Positions 1 to 9,107 of a stretch of DNA of 64,000 bases are shown piece after piece. Each line of letters opens with the position of its first letter. Position 1 is the first letter of the stretch. The notes under the pieces are model-generated. The model saw nothing but the letters and a program-made list of their open reading frames with translations, had not been told where the DNA came from and made no database searches. This stretch comes from Streptomyces asiaticus (lineage in GTDB: Bacteria > Actinomycetota > Actinomycetes > Streptomycetales > Streptomycetaceae), in contig NZ_JAGSHX010000006.1 in NCBI RefSeq assembly GCF_018138715.1, positions 2,170,001 to 2,234,000 of the forward strand, written 5' to 3'. A program made the translations under genes and the position numbers.

Positions 1-326
1 TCGTTCCGATTCTGTCGTTTCTGTGAAACTTGCCACCCAAATTGGGCCTCACTTCGAAGGATTCGGGCTGCCATCCCCCTCCCGGCCATGAACTCGGCTG
101 GCGTGCCGCTCTACCTGAGCGGCCCGAATGGAGTACTGTGGCGAGCCTTGGCCCCGCTTTCCCGTCCGGCCGCCCGGACCCAACGGGAGGGGTCAGAGGG
201 CGGCAATCAACCGGCCCGGGCAACTCGGCAAAGTTGTGGCAGGCTGCACCCGGGCAGGCCACACTCGTCTAGCGGGAGAGCAGCGACGCAACCGTGACGT
301 CGGCAGGCACCACCCGGGAGGTCCCC
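1..326. other. Upstream region of sepH, no gene seen
   Basis: No open frame here has both a plausible ribosome binding site and Streptomyces-like codon use. The final 40 bases carry the sepH ribosome binding site (GGGAGG at about 317-322). I could not assign a promoter with confidence. Confidence 0.5.
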
Positions 327-1382
327 ATGCCCGAACTGCGTGTCGTGGCCGTCAGCAACGACGGCACACGGCTGGTGCTCAAGGCTGCGGACAGCACGGA
401 GTACACACTTCCCATCGACGAGCGACTGCGCGCCGCGGTGCGCAACGACCGCGCTCGGCTCGGCCAGATCGAGATCGAGGTCGAGAGCCATCTGCGGCCC
501 CGTGACATCCAGGCCCGTATACGTGCCGGCGCCACCGCCGAAGAGGTCGCGCAGATGGCGGGCATCCCCGTCGACCGCGTGCGGCGCTTCGAGGGCCCGG
601 TGCTCGCGGAGCGCGCCTTCATGGCCGAGCGCGCCCGTAAGACTCCCGTGCGCCGCCCCGGCGAGAACACCGGACCGCAGCTCGGCGAGGCCGTGGCGGA
701 GCGGCTGTTGCTGCGCGGTGCCGAGAAGGACACCACGCAGTGGGACTCCTGGCGGCGCGACGACGGCACCTGGGAGGTGCTGCTGGTCTACCGGGTCGCC
801 GGTGAGCCGCACTCGGCGAGCTGGACCTACGACCCACCCCGGCGGCTGGTCCAGGCGGTGGACGACGAGGCGCGGGCGCTGATCGGCGAGGCCGACGACA
901 CGCCCGAGCCGAGCTTCCCGTTCGTGCCGCGGATCGCCCGGCTGCCGCGTGACCGGGACAGGGACCGGGACCGGACGTCGCCCGAGCGCCTCGGCGACGA
1001 CGACGCCCCGGCACCCGCGTCCGCGTCCGTCTCGCTGGACGACGGTCTCGGCGAGCGGGACTCGCTCACCAGCCTGCTGGAGGCCGTGCCCAACTTCCGG
1101 GGCGACATGGTCGTGCCCGAGACGCCGGTCGCGTCGGCGGCCCCGACACCGGAGGAGCCCGCCGAGGAGCCGGAGGCCGTCGAGCCGCCCGCCTCCGCGG
1201 CGAGCGCGGGTTCGGCGTACGCGGATGTGCTGATGCCGCGCTCGGTGGCGGGCCACCGCGACCGGCTGACCGGTACGACGGACCGCCAGGCGGAGGCGGA
1301 CGGCGTCCGCCCGGGCCGCCGGGCCGCGGTGCCGAGTTGGGACGAGATCGTCTTCGGCACCCGCCGCAAGAAGCAGGAGTAG
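327..1382 (+). CDS. sepH: Septation protein SepH
   Basis: A 351-residue SepH (DUF3071) protein. In Streptomyces this family binds FtsZ and promotes Z-ring assembly during vegetative and sporulation septation. The conserved N-terminal part (about residues 1-105) ends in a helix-turn-helix-like segment (TAEEVAQMAGIPVDRVRRFE, residues 70-89). The rest is a long acidic, Pro/Ala-rich, probably disordered tail that closes on a short basic end (FGTRRKKQE), as is usual for the family. An in-frame ATG lies 33 bases further upstream, but the ATG at 327 follows GGGAGG at a better distance and gives the conserved start MPELRVVAVS. A strong hairpin follows the stop. The gene stands alone and converges with a rhodanese gene. 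Confidence 0.93.
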   Translation: MPELRVVAVSNDGTRLVLKAADSTEYTLPIDERLRAAVRNDRARLGQIEIEVESHLRPRDIQARIRAGATAEEVAQMAGIPVDRVRRFEGPVLAERAFMAERARKTPVRRPGENTGPQLGEAVAERLLLRGAEKDTTQWDSWRRDDGTWEVLLVYRVAGEPHSASWTYDPPRRLVQAVDDEARALIGEADDTPEPSFPFVPRIARLPRDRDRDRDRTSPERLGDDDAPAPASASVSLDDGLGERDSLTSLLEAVPNFRGDMVVPETPVASAAPTPEEPAEEPEAVEPPASAASAGSAYADVLMPRSVAGHRDRLTGTTDRQAEADGVRPGRRAAVPSWDEIVFGTRRKKQE

Positions 1383-1397
1383 CGGCTGCCGCCGCGC

Positions 1398-1440
1398 CCG
1401 ACGGGCCCCGCCACCGCACGCCGGTGGCGGGGCCCGTCGG
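1398..1440. terminator. Bidirectional terminator between sepH and rhodanese gene
   Basis: A perfect 19-bp inverted repeat (1398-1416 with 1422-1440) encloses a 5-base loop. It lies between two convergent genes, so it can end both transcripts. There is no T-tract, as is common in Streptomyces. Confidence 0.8.
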
Positions 1441-1445
1441 TGTGG

Positions 1446-2282
1446 TCAGCCCCGCTCGGGGCCGGTGGCCACCGGACGGGCGCCGTCCGAGGACCATTCG
1501 CTCCAGGAGCCGACGTACAGGGCTGCCGGAACGCCCGCGACCGCGAGCGCCAGCACCTGGTGCGCGGCCGAGACCCCGGAGCCGCAGTACACCCCGACCT
1601 CGGCGTCCCCGGTGGCGCCCAGGGCCGCGAACCGCTCCGCCAGCCGCTCGGCGGGCAGGAAGTGGCCGTCATCCGTGACGTTCTCCGCCGTGGGAGCGGA
1701 GACCGCGCCCGGGATATGGCCGCCGACGGGGTCGATGGGCTCGACCTCCCCCCGGTAGCGCTCGGCCGCGCGCGCGTCCAGCAGCACCCCGCGCCGGGCG
1801 AGCGCCGCCGCGTCGTCCGCCTCCAGCAGCGGCAGTGCCCCGGGCCGCGGGACGAAGTCGCCCTCGGGCGCGTCCGGCACCTCGGTGGTCAGCGAGCCGC
1901 CGACCCCCGTCCAGGCGGGCAGACCCCCGTCGAGCACCCGGACGGACGGATGGCCCGCCCAGCGCAGCAGCCACCACGCGCGCGCCGCGGCCCACCCCTG
2001 TCCGCCGTCGTACGCCACCACGCGCCGGTCCTGGCTCACCCCGGCTCGGCGCATCGCGGCCGCGAACGCGGAAAGATCGGGCAGGGGGTGGCGGCCGGAC
2101 TTTCCGGGTGGGCCCGCGAGCTCCGTGTCGAGGTCGACGTAGACGGCACCGGGCAGATGCCCCGCCTCGTATGCGGGGCGGCCGGGAGGCCCGCCGAGCT
2201 GCCAACGCACATCGAGCAGGAGCGGAGGATGATCCTCCGCCAGCTCGCTCATGAGATCGGATGGGGTGATGATGGCATGCAT
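1446..2282 (-). CDS. Tandem-rhodanese sulfurtransferase
   Basis: A 278-residue protein of two rhodanese domains, the build of thiosulfate or 3-mercaptopyruvate sulfurtransferases. The N-terminal domain (about 1-130) has Asp where the catalytic Cys would be (VVAYDGGQGWAAAR) and is structural. The C-terminal domain carries the persulfide-forming Cys in the loop YCGSGVSA near residue 233. The family moves sulfane sulfur from thiosulfate or mercaptopyruvate to cyanide, thiols or proteins; which donor applies cannot be read here. The ATG at 2282 follows AAGGA with an 8-base spacer. Another in-frame ATG lies 9 bases upstream, inside that ribosome binding site, and is less likely. An inverted repeat at 2329-2353 may be its operator. 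Confidence 0.88.
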   Translation of the reverse strand: MHAIITPSDLMSELAEDHPPLLLDVRWQLGGPPGRPAYEAGHLPGAVYVDLDTELAGPPGKSGRHPLPDLSAFAAAMRRAGVSQDRRVVAYDGGQGWAAARAWWLLRWAGHPSVRVLDGGLPAWTGVGGSLTTEVPDAPEGDFVPRPGALPLLEADDAAALARRGVLLDARAAERYRGEVEPIDPVGGHIPGAVSAPTAENVTDDGHFLPAERLAERFAALGATGDAEVGVYCGSGVSAAHQVLALAVAGVPAALYVGSWSEWSSDGARPVATGPERG

Positions 2283-2328
2283 AGGGATCATCCTTGCGTA
2301 GGTATCTCTGCGTCGATTGGACCACCCG

Positions 2329-2353
2329 GTCACCCGGTGTACGTTCGGGTGAC
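2329..2353. promoter_or_regulatory. Inverted repeat upstream of rhodanese gene
   Basis: GTCACCCG (2329-2336) and CGGGTGAC (2346-2353) form a perfect 8-bp inverted repeat with a 9-base spacer, 47 bases upstream of the rhodanese start. It could be an operator or a leader hairpin. No family assignment. Confidence 0.4.
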
Positions 2354-2569
2354 ACCAGAGCGCAATGAAGCCGAAACGGATGTGCGGTAGTAATTCGGGC
2401 ATTCTGCTTCGAGGCACGGTGAATTGCCGCTCCGCCAGGGCGCTATGTGCGACAGGTGGTGCAAACATCTGTCGGACCCCCCGCATCAGCACCTCCGCAC
2501 GACCGCCCCGCGCCGCCGACCGGCCCGGGGCCGTACGTCCACCACGATGGTCCGAGGAGAGAATGACGT

Positions 2570-3343
2570 ATGACCCAGGCAGCGACTCGGCGCACACCGG
2601 GCACGCCCTGCTGGACGAGTCTGATGGTGCACAGCCTTGCCGCGACACAGGACTTCTACCACTCCCTGTTCGGCTGGGAGTTCACCCCGGGCCCCCAGCA
2701 GCTCGGCGCGTATGTCCGCGCGGTCCAGGGCGGCCGGCCGGTCGCCGGGTTGAGCGAGCTGCCTCCGGATCGCCATCTGCCCGTGGCCTGGATGACCTAT
2801 CTGGCCTCCGACGACGCCGATGAGACCGCCGAGATGATCCGCGCGTGCGGCGGCACCGTGGCGGTGGGCCCGCTGGACGCCGGCGAGGCCGGCCGGATGC
2901 TGATCGCCGCCGACCCCGAGGGCGCGGTGTTCGGGGTGTGGCAGGAGTGCACCTACGCGGCGGCGGAGCCCGGGGCGCCGGGCACTCCGGTCTGGCACGA
3001 GCTGCTGACCCGTGACGGCACCGGGGTGCTGAAGTTCTACAAGATGGTCTTCGGCTATCAGGCGGAGCCGGCCGCGCCGGAGGAGGCGGGCTGCCGCACC
3101 CTGCGGCTGGACGGCCGGCCGGTCTGCGCGGTCCAGAGCGTGGGCGACGCCCTGCCGCGCGACCGGGGCCCGTACTGGATGACCCACTTCGCGGTGGACG
3201 ATGTGGACGAGACGGTGCGCCGGGTGACCGCGCTGGGCGGTCAGGTGGTGCGGCCTCCGTCGCGGGGAGCGAGCGGCCATCGGGCCACGGTGCGGGACCC
3301 GGAGGGGGCGTCCTTCACCGTCGTACGGCGCGCTGAGGGATGA
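2570..3343 (+). CDS. Two-domain VOC family protein (CFP30B-like)
   Basis: A 257-residue protein of two consecutive vicinal-oxygen-chelate (glyoxalase/bleomycin-resistance fold) domains, about residues 12-125 and 135-255, each ending in a typical DPEGA strand. It resembles the actinobacterial CFP30B/hydroxylase-type proteins often annotated as glyoxalase. Members bind a metal and a small ligand; no substrate can be named from sequence. The ATG at 2570 has GAGGAG 10 bases upstream. The gene stands alone, divergent from the rhodanese gene. Its stop codon begins an imperfect 26-bp tandem repeat (3341-3392). Confidence 0.85.
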   Translation: MTQAATRRTPGTPCWTSLMVHSLAATQDFYHSLFGWEFTPGPQQLGAYVRAVQGGRPVAGLSELPPDRHLPVAWMTYLASDDADETAEMIRACGGTVAVGPLDAGEAGRMLIAADPEGAVFGVWQECTYAAAEPGAPGTPVWHELLTRDGTGVLKFYKMVFGYQAEPAAPEEAGCRTLRLDGRPVCAVQSVGDALPRDRGPYWMTHFAVDDVDETVRRVTALGGQVVRPPSRGASGHRATVRDPEGASFTVVRRAEG

Positions 3344-3392
3344 GCCGGGCGCCGGCCGGGGGGCCATGAGTCGAGCACCGGCCGGGGGCCGG
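3341..3392. repeat. Imperfect 26-bp tandem repeat at the VOC gene stop codon
   Basis: Two 26-bp units, 3341-3366 and 3367-3392, agree at about 20 of 26 positions. Both begin TGAG, so the VOC gene stop codon is itself duplicated. Confidence 0.55.
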
Positions 3393-3419
3393 GGCGGGCC
3401 GGACCACGGGAGGACCCCG

Positions 3420-4064
3420 TCAGTCGACGGGCAGCACCTCCGGTGACAGGGCGGCGGCGCGCGCCCGGGCGGCCGTCATCCGGCGCCGGTGGTGGCGCCG
3501 GCACAGCACCTCGTAACCGACCTCGTTCCCCGGCCGGTTGACGTCGCCCACGACCACCTGGGCGCCCTCGACGACCATCTGGCCGCCGACGGTACGGGCG
3601 TTGTGCGTCGCCCGGGCGCCGCACCAGCACAGCGCCTCCACCTGAAGCACCTCCACCCGGTCGGCGAGCTCCACCAGGCGCTGGGAGCCGGGGAAGAGCT
3701 TGCTGCGGAAGTCGGTGGTGATGCCGAAGGCGAAGACGTCCACCTCCAGGTCGTCCACCACCCGGGCGAGTTGGTCGATCTGCGGCGGGGTCAGGAACTG
3801 CGCCTCGTCCGCTATGACGTAGTCGACCCGGCCCCCGGCGGTCAGCGCCTGGATCACATGGGTGTAGAAGTCGAGGTCGTCGGCGACCTCGATGGCCTCG
3901 GTGGCCAGCCCGAGCCGCGAGGAGAGCTTGCCCTCGCCCTCCCGGTCGTCCCGGGTGTAGATCATCCCCTGGAGCCCGCGCGCCGAGCGGTTGTGCTGGA
4001 TCTGCAGAGCGAGGGTGCTCTTTCCGCAGTCCATCGTTCCGGAAAAGAACACCAGCTCGGGCAT
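3420..4064 (-). CDS. tdk: Thymidine kinase
   Basis: A 214-residue type II thymidine kinase, which phosphorylates thymidine to dTMP in the salvage pathway. The P-loop GTMDCGKST (residues 9-17), the Walker-B-like IADEAQFL and the zinc-binding cysteines of the lasso region (CWCGARATHNAR, then CRRHH) are all present. Length is normal. No strong ribosome binding site is seen before the ATG at 4064; AAGG lies about 12 bases upstream. It lies downstream of the phosphodiesterase gene on the same strand, separated by 88 bases with a 15-bp minisatellite, so co-transcription is possible but not certain. Confidence 0.93.
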   Translation of the reverse strand: MPELVFFSGTMDCGKSTLALQIQHNRSARGLQGMIYTRDDREGEGKLSSRLGLATEAIEVADDLDFYTHVIQALTAGGRVDYVIADEAQFLTPPQIDQLARVVDDLEVDVFAFGITTDFRSKLFPGSQRLVELADRVEVLQVEALCWCGARATHNARTVGGQMVVEGAQVVVGDVNRPGNEVGYEVLCRRHHRRRMTAARARAAALSPEVLPVD

Positions 4065-4099
4065 GAGGAGGCGGGGCCTTTCGTAGGGCGGGGGTGACC

Positions 4100-4144
4100 G
4101 GGGCGGGGCTGAGCGGGGCGGGCGTGAACGGGGCGGGCGTGAAC
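4100..4144. repeat. 15-bp tandem repeat downstream of the phosphodiesterase gene
   Basis: Three 15-bp units: 4115-4129 and 4130-4144 are identical (GGGGCGGGCGTGAAC) and 4100-4114 is a variant. They sit 8 bases past the phosphodiesterase stop codon. Confidence 0.65.
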
Positions 4145-4152
4145 GGGGGCGC

Positions 4153-5394
4153 TCAGGAGCGTACTTCGAGGAGCGGCACCAGCTGCTCCAGGGGGGTCAT
4201 CGAACCGTGCAGCCCGACCATGGCGGACTCCTTCGGCTCGGTGTGCGAGGCGACGATCGCGATGTCGTCGCGCGCGGCGGCCACGATGTCGCCGATCCGC
4301 CGGTACACCCGGTCGTCGACGCCCTTCCCACCGCCATCGGCACCGCCGGGCCCGCCGAACCAGCCCGCCTCGATGGCCTCGTCACGGCCGGCCACCCACA
4401 TCCGCTCCCCCAGCACCTCGCGCCAGACGGCCAGCACATCGCCCGCGGCGCCCGGGACGGCGTACACATGGCGGGCGCGGCCCTCGCCGCCGAGCAGCGA
4501 GACGCCCGCGCGCAGCTCCCAGTCCTCGTCGAAGTCGATGCGCGACTCCGGGTCGAAGGGGACGTCGATCATGCCGTGGTCGGCGGTGACATAGAGCGCC
4601 GAGCGGGGCGGCAGCCGCTCCGCCAGCCGCTGGGCGAGCCCGTCGACATAGCGGAGCTGATCGCGCCACTCGGGCGAGTCCACGCCGAAGCGGTGCCCCT
4701 TGCCGTCCACCTCGCTGTAGTACGTGTAGACGAGCGAGCGGCCCGCGGCGGCGAGTTGCTCGGCCGCGAGGTCCATCCGCTCCTCACCGGTGAGCCGCCC
4801 GTGGAAGGTGCCGCCGCTGAGCGCGACCTTGGTGAGCGGGGTCTCGGCGAAGGTGGGCGCGGAGACCTGGCAGGTGTGCACCCCCGCGGCGTCGGCGAGC
4901 TGGAAGACGGTCGGATACGGCTGCCAGGCGTGCGGCTCCGTCCAGGGCTGCCAGCGCAGCTGGTTCATCAGCTGGCCGGTGTCCGGGTCCAGCACCGTGT
5001 AGCCGGGCAGGCCATGGGCGCCGGGCGGCAGTCCGGTGCCCACCGAGGCGAGCGAGGTCGCGGTGGTGGACGGGAAGCCCGCGGTGAGCGGCTCCCCCGA
5101 ACCGTTCAGCGAACTGGGCAGCAGCGAGGTCAGAAACGGCGCCTCGTCGGGGTGGGCGCGCAGCAGCTCCCAGCCGAGGCCGTCCACCAGGAAGACGCAG
5201 ACGCGGTCGGCGGGGGCCAGCGCCAGGCCGGAGGAGAGCCCCGGGACCTCCTGGCCCGCGGCCACGGCGGGCAGCAGATCGGCGAGCGAGCCGGTGCCGT
5301 ACCGCGGCAGGGGCGCGGAGCGGGGGTCGAGCGGGGTGGGCTCGGGCCAGAAGGAGGCGGTGGAGGGCAGCGGGCCGGTGGCGGGGCCGGACAT
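4153..5394 (-). CDS. Alkaline-phosphatase-superfamily phosphodiesterase/pyrophosphatase
   Basis: A 413-residue protein of the type I phosphodiesterase/nucleotide pyrophosphatase branch of the alkaline phosphatase superfamily. Metal-binding and nucleophile elements are visible: VFLVDGLGW, then FPSTTATSLASVGTG with the nucleophilic Thr, TYYSEVDGKGHRFG, and TADHGMIDVP with the metal-binding Asp-His. No signal peptide is seen, so it is probably cytoplasmic. The substrate is unknown. Its ATG overlaps the stop codon of the DUF5998 gene by one base (TGATG), so the two are translationally coupled and very likely share one mRNA. Confidence 0.85.
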   Translation of the reverse strand: MSGPATGPLPSTASFWPEPTPLDPRSAPLPRYGTGSLADLLPAVAAGQEVPGLSSGLALAPADRVCVFLVDGLGWELLRAHPDEAPFLTSLLPSSLNGSGEPLTAGFPSTTATSLASVGTGLPPGAHGLPGYTVLDPDTGQLMNQLRWQPWTEPHAWQPYPTVFQLADAAGVHTCQVSAPTFAETPLTKVALSGGTFHGRLTGEERMDLAAEQLAAAGRSLVYTYYSEVDGKGHRFGVDSPEWRDQLRYVDGLAQRLAERLPPRSALYVTADHGMIDVPFDPESRIDFDEDWELRAGVSLLGGEGRARHVYAVPGAAGDVLAVWREVLGERMWVAGRDEAIEAGWFGGPGGADGGGKGVDDRVYRRIGDIVAAARDDIAIVASHTEPKESAMVGLHGSMTPLEQLVPLLEVRS

Positions 5395-5990
5395 CAGCGA
5401 CCGGTGTCCGGGGTGGCCGCGGTGGCCTCGGAGAGCGCCTGGGCGAAGGCGAGGGTCTGACGAACGGTGTCGGGGCCGTCCCCGGCCTCGCTGACGCGCA
5501 GGCTGAGGTCGTCGGCGGTGGACGAGCCGGTGTAGCCGTGGTCGGCCTCGCAGTTGGGGTCGCCGCAGGCGGCGGGCTCCAGGTCCAGGCGGCTGACGGC
5601 GCCCCAGCCGATGGTCAGCACGACCTCGCGGGGCAGCGTGCCCGGGGTGTACGACTCGGGGTTGGCGACGACGCGGCTGAGCACGACCGAGGAGATCCGC
5701 TGGAGCTTCACGGACTCGGTGGAGGTGGTGGCGTACGGCGACGGGGAGGTGCCGTCCGCGGCCTGCTCGTCGGTGTGGCTGACGATGAAGCGATTGTCCG
5801 TGAGGACCAGCACCGTCACATGGCGGCGGACCTCGTTGGCGTCGAAGGTGGTCTCCTGGTGGACCAGGTACGACACGATGGGCTCGCCGCCCACGGCGGC
5901 CTCCACCGCCTCGGCCACGAGTGCCGGGTAATAGCCACTGCGCTCGATCGCCGCGCGCAGCCCCTGGGTCGTCGTACCGGTCTTCGCCAT
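5394..5990 (-). CDS. DUF5998 family protein
   Basis: A 198-residue actinobacterial protein of the DUF5998 family; function unknown. It looks cytoplasmic, with no signal peptide or membrane segment, and has a Cys-containing loop (CGDPNCEADHGYTG). The ATG at 5990 follows AGGA with an 8-base spacer. A second in-frame ATG 9 bases upstream is possible. The frame stays open upstream through the tandem repeats at 6075-6122, but that part has no start context and is treated as leader. It is the first gene of a coupled pair with the phosphodiesterase. Confidence 0.75.
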   Translation of the reverse strand: MAKTGTTTQGLRAAIERSGYYPALVAEAVEAAVGGEPIVSYLVHQETTFDANEVRRHVTVLVLTDNRFIVSHTDEQAADGTSPSPYATTSTESVKLQRISSVVLSRVVANPESYTPGTLPREVVLTIGWGAVSRLDLEPAACGDPNCEADHGYTGSSTADDLSLRVSEAGDGPDTVRQTLAFAQALSEATAATPDTGR

Positions 5991-6074
5991 GTGCACCATC
6001 CTACGGGGCGACGCCGACACGGGCGCCCGTGCCCGTCGAGGCTCGGACGACTCCCGCCGAGGTTCGGACGACCG

Positions 6075-6122
6075 CACGCCAAGGTTCGGACGGCTCGGCA
6101 CGCCAAGGTTCGGACGGCTCGG
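6075..6122. repeat. 24-bp tandem repeat upstream of DUF5998 gene
   Basis: Two perfect 24-bp copies (6075-6098 and 6099-6122; core CACGCCAAGGTTCGGACGGC), preceded at about 6035-6074 by two shorter degenerate copies sharing GAGG(C/T)TCGGACGA. It lies between the GNAT fusion gene stop and the DUF5998 start. Confidence 0.85.
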
Positions 6123-6132
6123 GGCAGGCGGC

Positions 6133-8961
6133 TCAGTAGGCGGGCATGTGGCGGGGGCCGAGGTCGGTGCGCGGGGGCGGCGGGGCGAGCCGCGCCGAGG
6201 CGCCGAGCACGGACAGGCCGTGCTGGGCGACGACGACGGGCTCGAGGTCGACGGCGACCATTTCGGGGTGGTCGTCCACCAGGCGGGACACCCTCAGCAG
6301 CAGCTCCTCGAGGGCTACGGTGTCCACCGGCTTGGAGCCGCGCCAGCCGAACAGCAGCGGCGCGGTCCGGATGGACCGGATCAGCTCGGCGGCGTCCCGG
6401 CCGGTGACGGGGACGAGGCCGTGGGCGGTGTCGCCGAGCAGTTCGGACGGGGCGCCGGCGAGCCCGAAGGAGAGCACGGCCCCGGCGGCGGGATCGATGG
6501 CGGCCCGTACGACGGTGTCCACGCCGCGCGGCGCCATCCGCTGCACGACCAGCCCCAGCTCCTCGGGGCGGCCCAGGTAGTCGGTCAACTCGGCGTAGGC
6601 CCGGCGCAGTTCCGTCTCGCTGCCCAGCTCCAGCCGCACCCCGCCCAGGTCGGCGCGGTGGCGCAGATGGGGGGCAGTGGGCTTGAGCGCGACCGGGAAG
6701 CCGAGCCGCTCGGCGGCCCTCACGGCGGCGTCGGGGTCGGGCGCGGGGAGGGCGGGCAGCACGCTGACGCCATAGCGGGCCAGCAGGCGCTGGGTGTCGG
6801 CGGCGGACAGCTCGACGCCGGGGCCCGCGCCGTCGACCGTCCCGCCGCCCGTGCCGTCGCCGCCGTGGCCGCCGCCGCCGTGGCCGTCCGCCGGGGCGAG
6901 CAGGACCTGGATGTCGGCGGCGGCACCCGCCTCGTCGATGTCGTCGTACTCCGGGACCCGCCCGGGCTCGGCGGACTCCTCCCGCCAGCGCGCGTACCGT
7001 ACGGCCTCGGCGAGCGCGCGCACGGCCCGCTCGGCGGCGGGGTAGGCGGGGATCCTGCGGGTGCCCGGGGCGGGCTCGGCGCCCGTCCCGGCCAGGGCCT
7101 GTGCGAGTTCCTGGATCTCCAGGTGGACCACCGCCACCGGCTTGGCCGGACCGGGCCCGGGAGTCTGCGCCGCCTCCCTTACGGCCGCCGCGAGGGCCTG
7201 GGCGCTGCCGTCGCCGACCCAGGGGATGGCGGTGACGATCACGGCGTCACAGGTGTCGTCGGCGAGGGCCTCGGTAAGGGCGCGCCGGAAGTCGTCCGGG
7301 GTGGCGTCCGTGGTCAGGTCGCGGGGCGGCAGCGGGCGGAGTTCCTCGGTGAGGCAGGCGTCGTAGGTGATCAGGCCGAGCGACTCGGAGTTGCCGAGGA
7401 TGGCGACGCGCGGACCGGCGGGCAGCGGCTGGGAGGCGAGCAGCACCCCGGTGTCGGCGAGTTCGGTCACGGTGTCGACCCGGATGACGCCCGCCTGCCG
7501 CAGCAGATCGGAGACGGTGGCGTCCGGGATCCGGGTGGTGGGCACGGCGTGGCCGGTGGGGGCGCTGCCGGTGTGGCGGGCGCCCTTGACGACGACCACC
7601 GGTTTCACGGCCGCCGTGCGCCTGGCGAGCCGGGTGAACTTGCGGGGGTTGCCGATCGACTCCAGGTACATCAGGACGACGTCGGTCAGCGGATCGTCGT
7701 ACCAGTACTGGAGCAGGTCGTTGCCCGAGACGTCGGCGCGGTTCCCGGCGGACACGAAGGTCGATATCCCCGCGATCCCGGCGAGGCTCGCCAGCCCGGC
7801 GCCGCGCCGGTTCAGCCCGGACAGCAGCGCGATGCCGATCGCCCCGGACTGGGTGAACAGGCCCAGCCGGCCGGGGTTGGGCAGCCGTGGGGACAGGGAG
7901 GCGTTCAGCCGGACGCCGTCGGCGGTGTTGATGACGCCGAAGGCGTTGGGGCCGATGACGCGCATGCCGTAGGACCGGGCCTGGCGGACGAGATCCCGCT
8001 GCCGGTCACGGCCCTCGCCCCCGCTCTCGGCGTATCCGGCGGAGAGCACGACGAGCCCCTGGACGCCGTGGTCGCCGCAATCGGCCACGACGGCGGACAC
8101 CCGCTCGGCGGGGACGGCGACGACGGCCAGGTCCACGGGCTCCTCTATGGCGCGCAGCGAGCGGTGGGCCGGGACACCCTCGGGCTCCAGGAGCGTCATG
8201 TCGTCGGGGAAGGCGTGGTTGACGGCGTGGACGCGCCCGGTGAAGCCGCCGTCCAGAAGGTTGCGCAGCACGGTGCGGCCGACGCCGCCGGGCGTGCGGC
8301 TGGTGCCGATGACGGCCACGGAGCCGGGCGCGAGCAGCCGCTGGACGGAGCGCGCCTCGGCGCGCTGCTCACGGGCGCGCATGACGGCCAGGGACCGGTC
8401 GGTGGGTTCGAGGTCGAACTCGAGGCGGACGACCCCGTCCTCGAAGCTGCGCTTCTGGGTGTAGCCCGCGTCCGTGAACACCTTGATCATCTTGTTGTTG
8501 GCGGGCAGCACCTCGGCGGCGAACCGCCGGATGCCCCGCTCGCGTGCCACGGCGGCGATGTGTTCGAGGAGCGCGGAGGCCACCCCGCGGCCCTGGTGGG
8601 CGTCCTGGACGAGGAAGGCGACCTCAGCCTCGTCGGCGGGGGCCGCGGCGGGCACCCCCCGGCCGTCGATGCGGTCGTACCGAACGGTGGCGATGAACTC
8701 ATCCCCCACGATGGCCGCCAGGCCCACCCGGTCGACGTAGTCGTGGTGGGTGAAGCGGTGGACATCGCGGTCGGAGAGACGGGGGTAGGGCGCGAAGAAG
8801 CGGTAGTACTTCGACTCGTCCGAGACCCGCTCGTAGAAACTGACCAGCCGCTGGGCGTCATCGGTGGTGATGGGACGGATCTGTGCCGTGCCGCCGTCCC
8901 GGAGCACCACATCGGCTTCCCAGTGGGTCGGGTAGGCGTGATGGTCCGACGGGCTCCGCAT
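6133..8961 (-). CDS. GNAT acetyltransferase / NDP-forming acyl-CoA synthetase fusion
   Basis: A 942-residue fusion. The N-terminal part is a GNAT acetyltransferase domain (about residues 20-180, with the acetyl-CoA loop VQDAHQGRGVASALLEH). It is followed by CoA-binding and succinyl-CoA-ligase-like domains (about 210-640, including GPNAFGVIN and FTQSGAIGIALLSG) and a C-terminal ATP-grasp domain. In actinobacteria and enterics this family includes Pat-type protein lysine acetyltransferases that acetylate and inactivate AMP-forming acyl-CoA synthetases. The ATG at 8961 is chosen because it gives a family-like N-terminus (MRSPSDHHAYP); a GTG at 9003 is an alternative, and neither has a clear ribosome binding site. 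It is divergent from ptsH. Confidence 0.82.
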   Translation of the reverse strand: MRSPSDHHAYPTHWEADVVLRDGGTAQIRPITTDDAQRLVSFYERVSDESKYYRFFAPYPRLSDRDVHRFTHHDYVDRVGLAAIVGDEFIATVRYDRIDGRGVPAAAPADEAEVAFLVQDAHQGRGVASALLEHIAAVARERGIRRFAAEVLPANNKMIKVFTDAGYTQKRSFEDGVVRLEFDLEPTDRSLAVMRAREQRAEARSVQRLLAPGSVAVIGTSRTPGGVGRTVLRNLLDGGFTGRVHAVNHAFPDDMTLLEPEGVPAHRSLRAIEEPVDLAVVAVPAERVSAVVADCGDHGVQGLVVLSAGYAESGGEGRDRQRDLVRQARSYGMRVIGPNAFGVINTADGVRLNASLSPRLPNPGRLGLFTQSGAIGIALLSGLNRRGAGLASLAGIAGISTFVSAGNRADVSGNDLLQYWYDDPLTDVVLMYLESIGNPRKFTRLARRTAAVKPVVVVKGARHTGSAPTGHAVPTTRIPDATVSDLLRQAGVIRVDTVTELADTGVLLASQPLPAGPRVAILGNSESLGLITYDACLTEELRPLPPRDLTTDATPDDFRRALTEALADDTCDAVIVTAIPWVGDGSAQALAAAVREAAQTPGPGPAKPVAVVHLEIQELAQALAGTGAEPAPGTRRIPAYPAAERAVRALAEAVRYARWREESAEPGRVPEYDDIDEAGAAADIQVLLAPADGHGGGGHGGDGTGGGTVDGAGPGVELSAADTQRLLARYGVSVLPALPAPDPDAAVRAAERLGFPVALKPTAPHLRHRADLGGVRLELGSETELRRAYAELTDYLGRPEELGLVVQRMAPRGVDTVVRAAIDPAAGAVLSFGLAGAPSELLGDTAHGLVPVTGRDAAELIRSIRTAPLLFGWRGSKPVDTVALEELLLRVSRLVDDHPEMVAVDLEPVVVAQHGLSVLGASARLAPPPPRTDLGPRHMPAY

Positions 8962-9107
8962 GGGAGCCAGCGTACGGGCCCGCCCGGTCCGGATGGTGGA
9001 CACCCTTGCATCGGGGCCAAGTGTCGGGGGAAGGTCCGTATCGGGCCAGTCCGGGCATGGCCGGGCTCACTCGGACATCGTTCGGGTGAATCCGGACACC
9101 GTATGAT

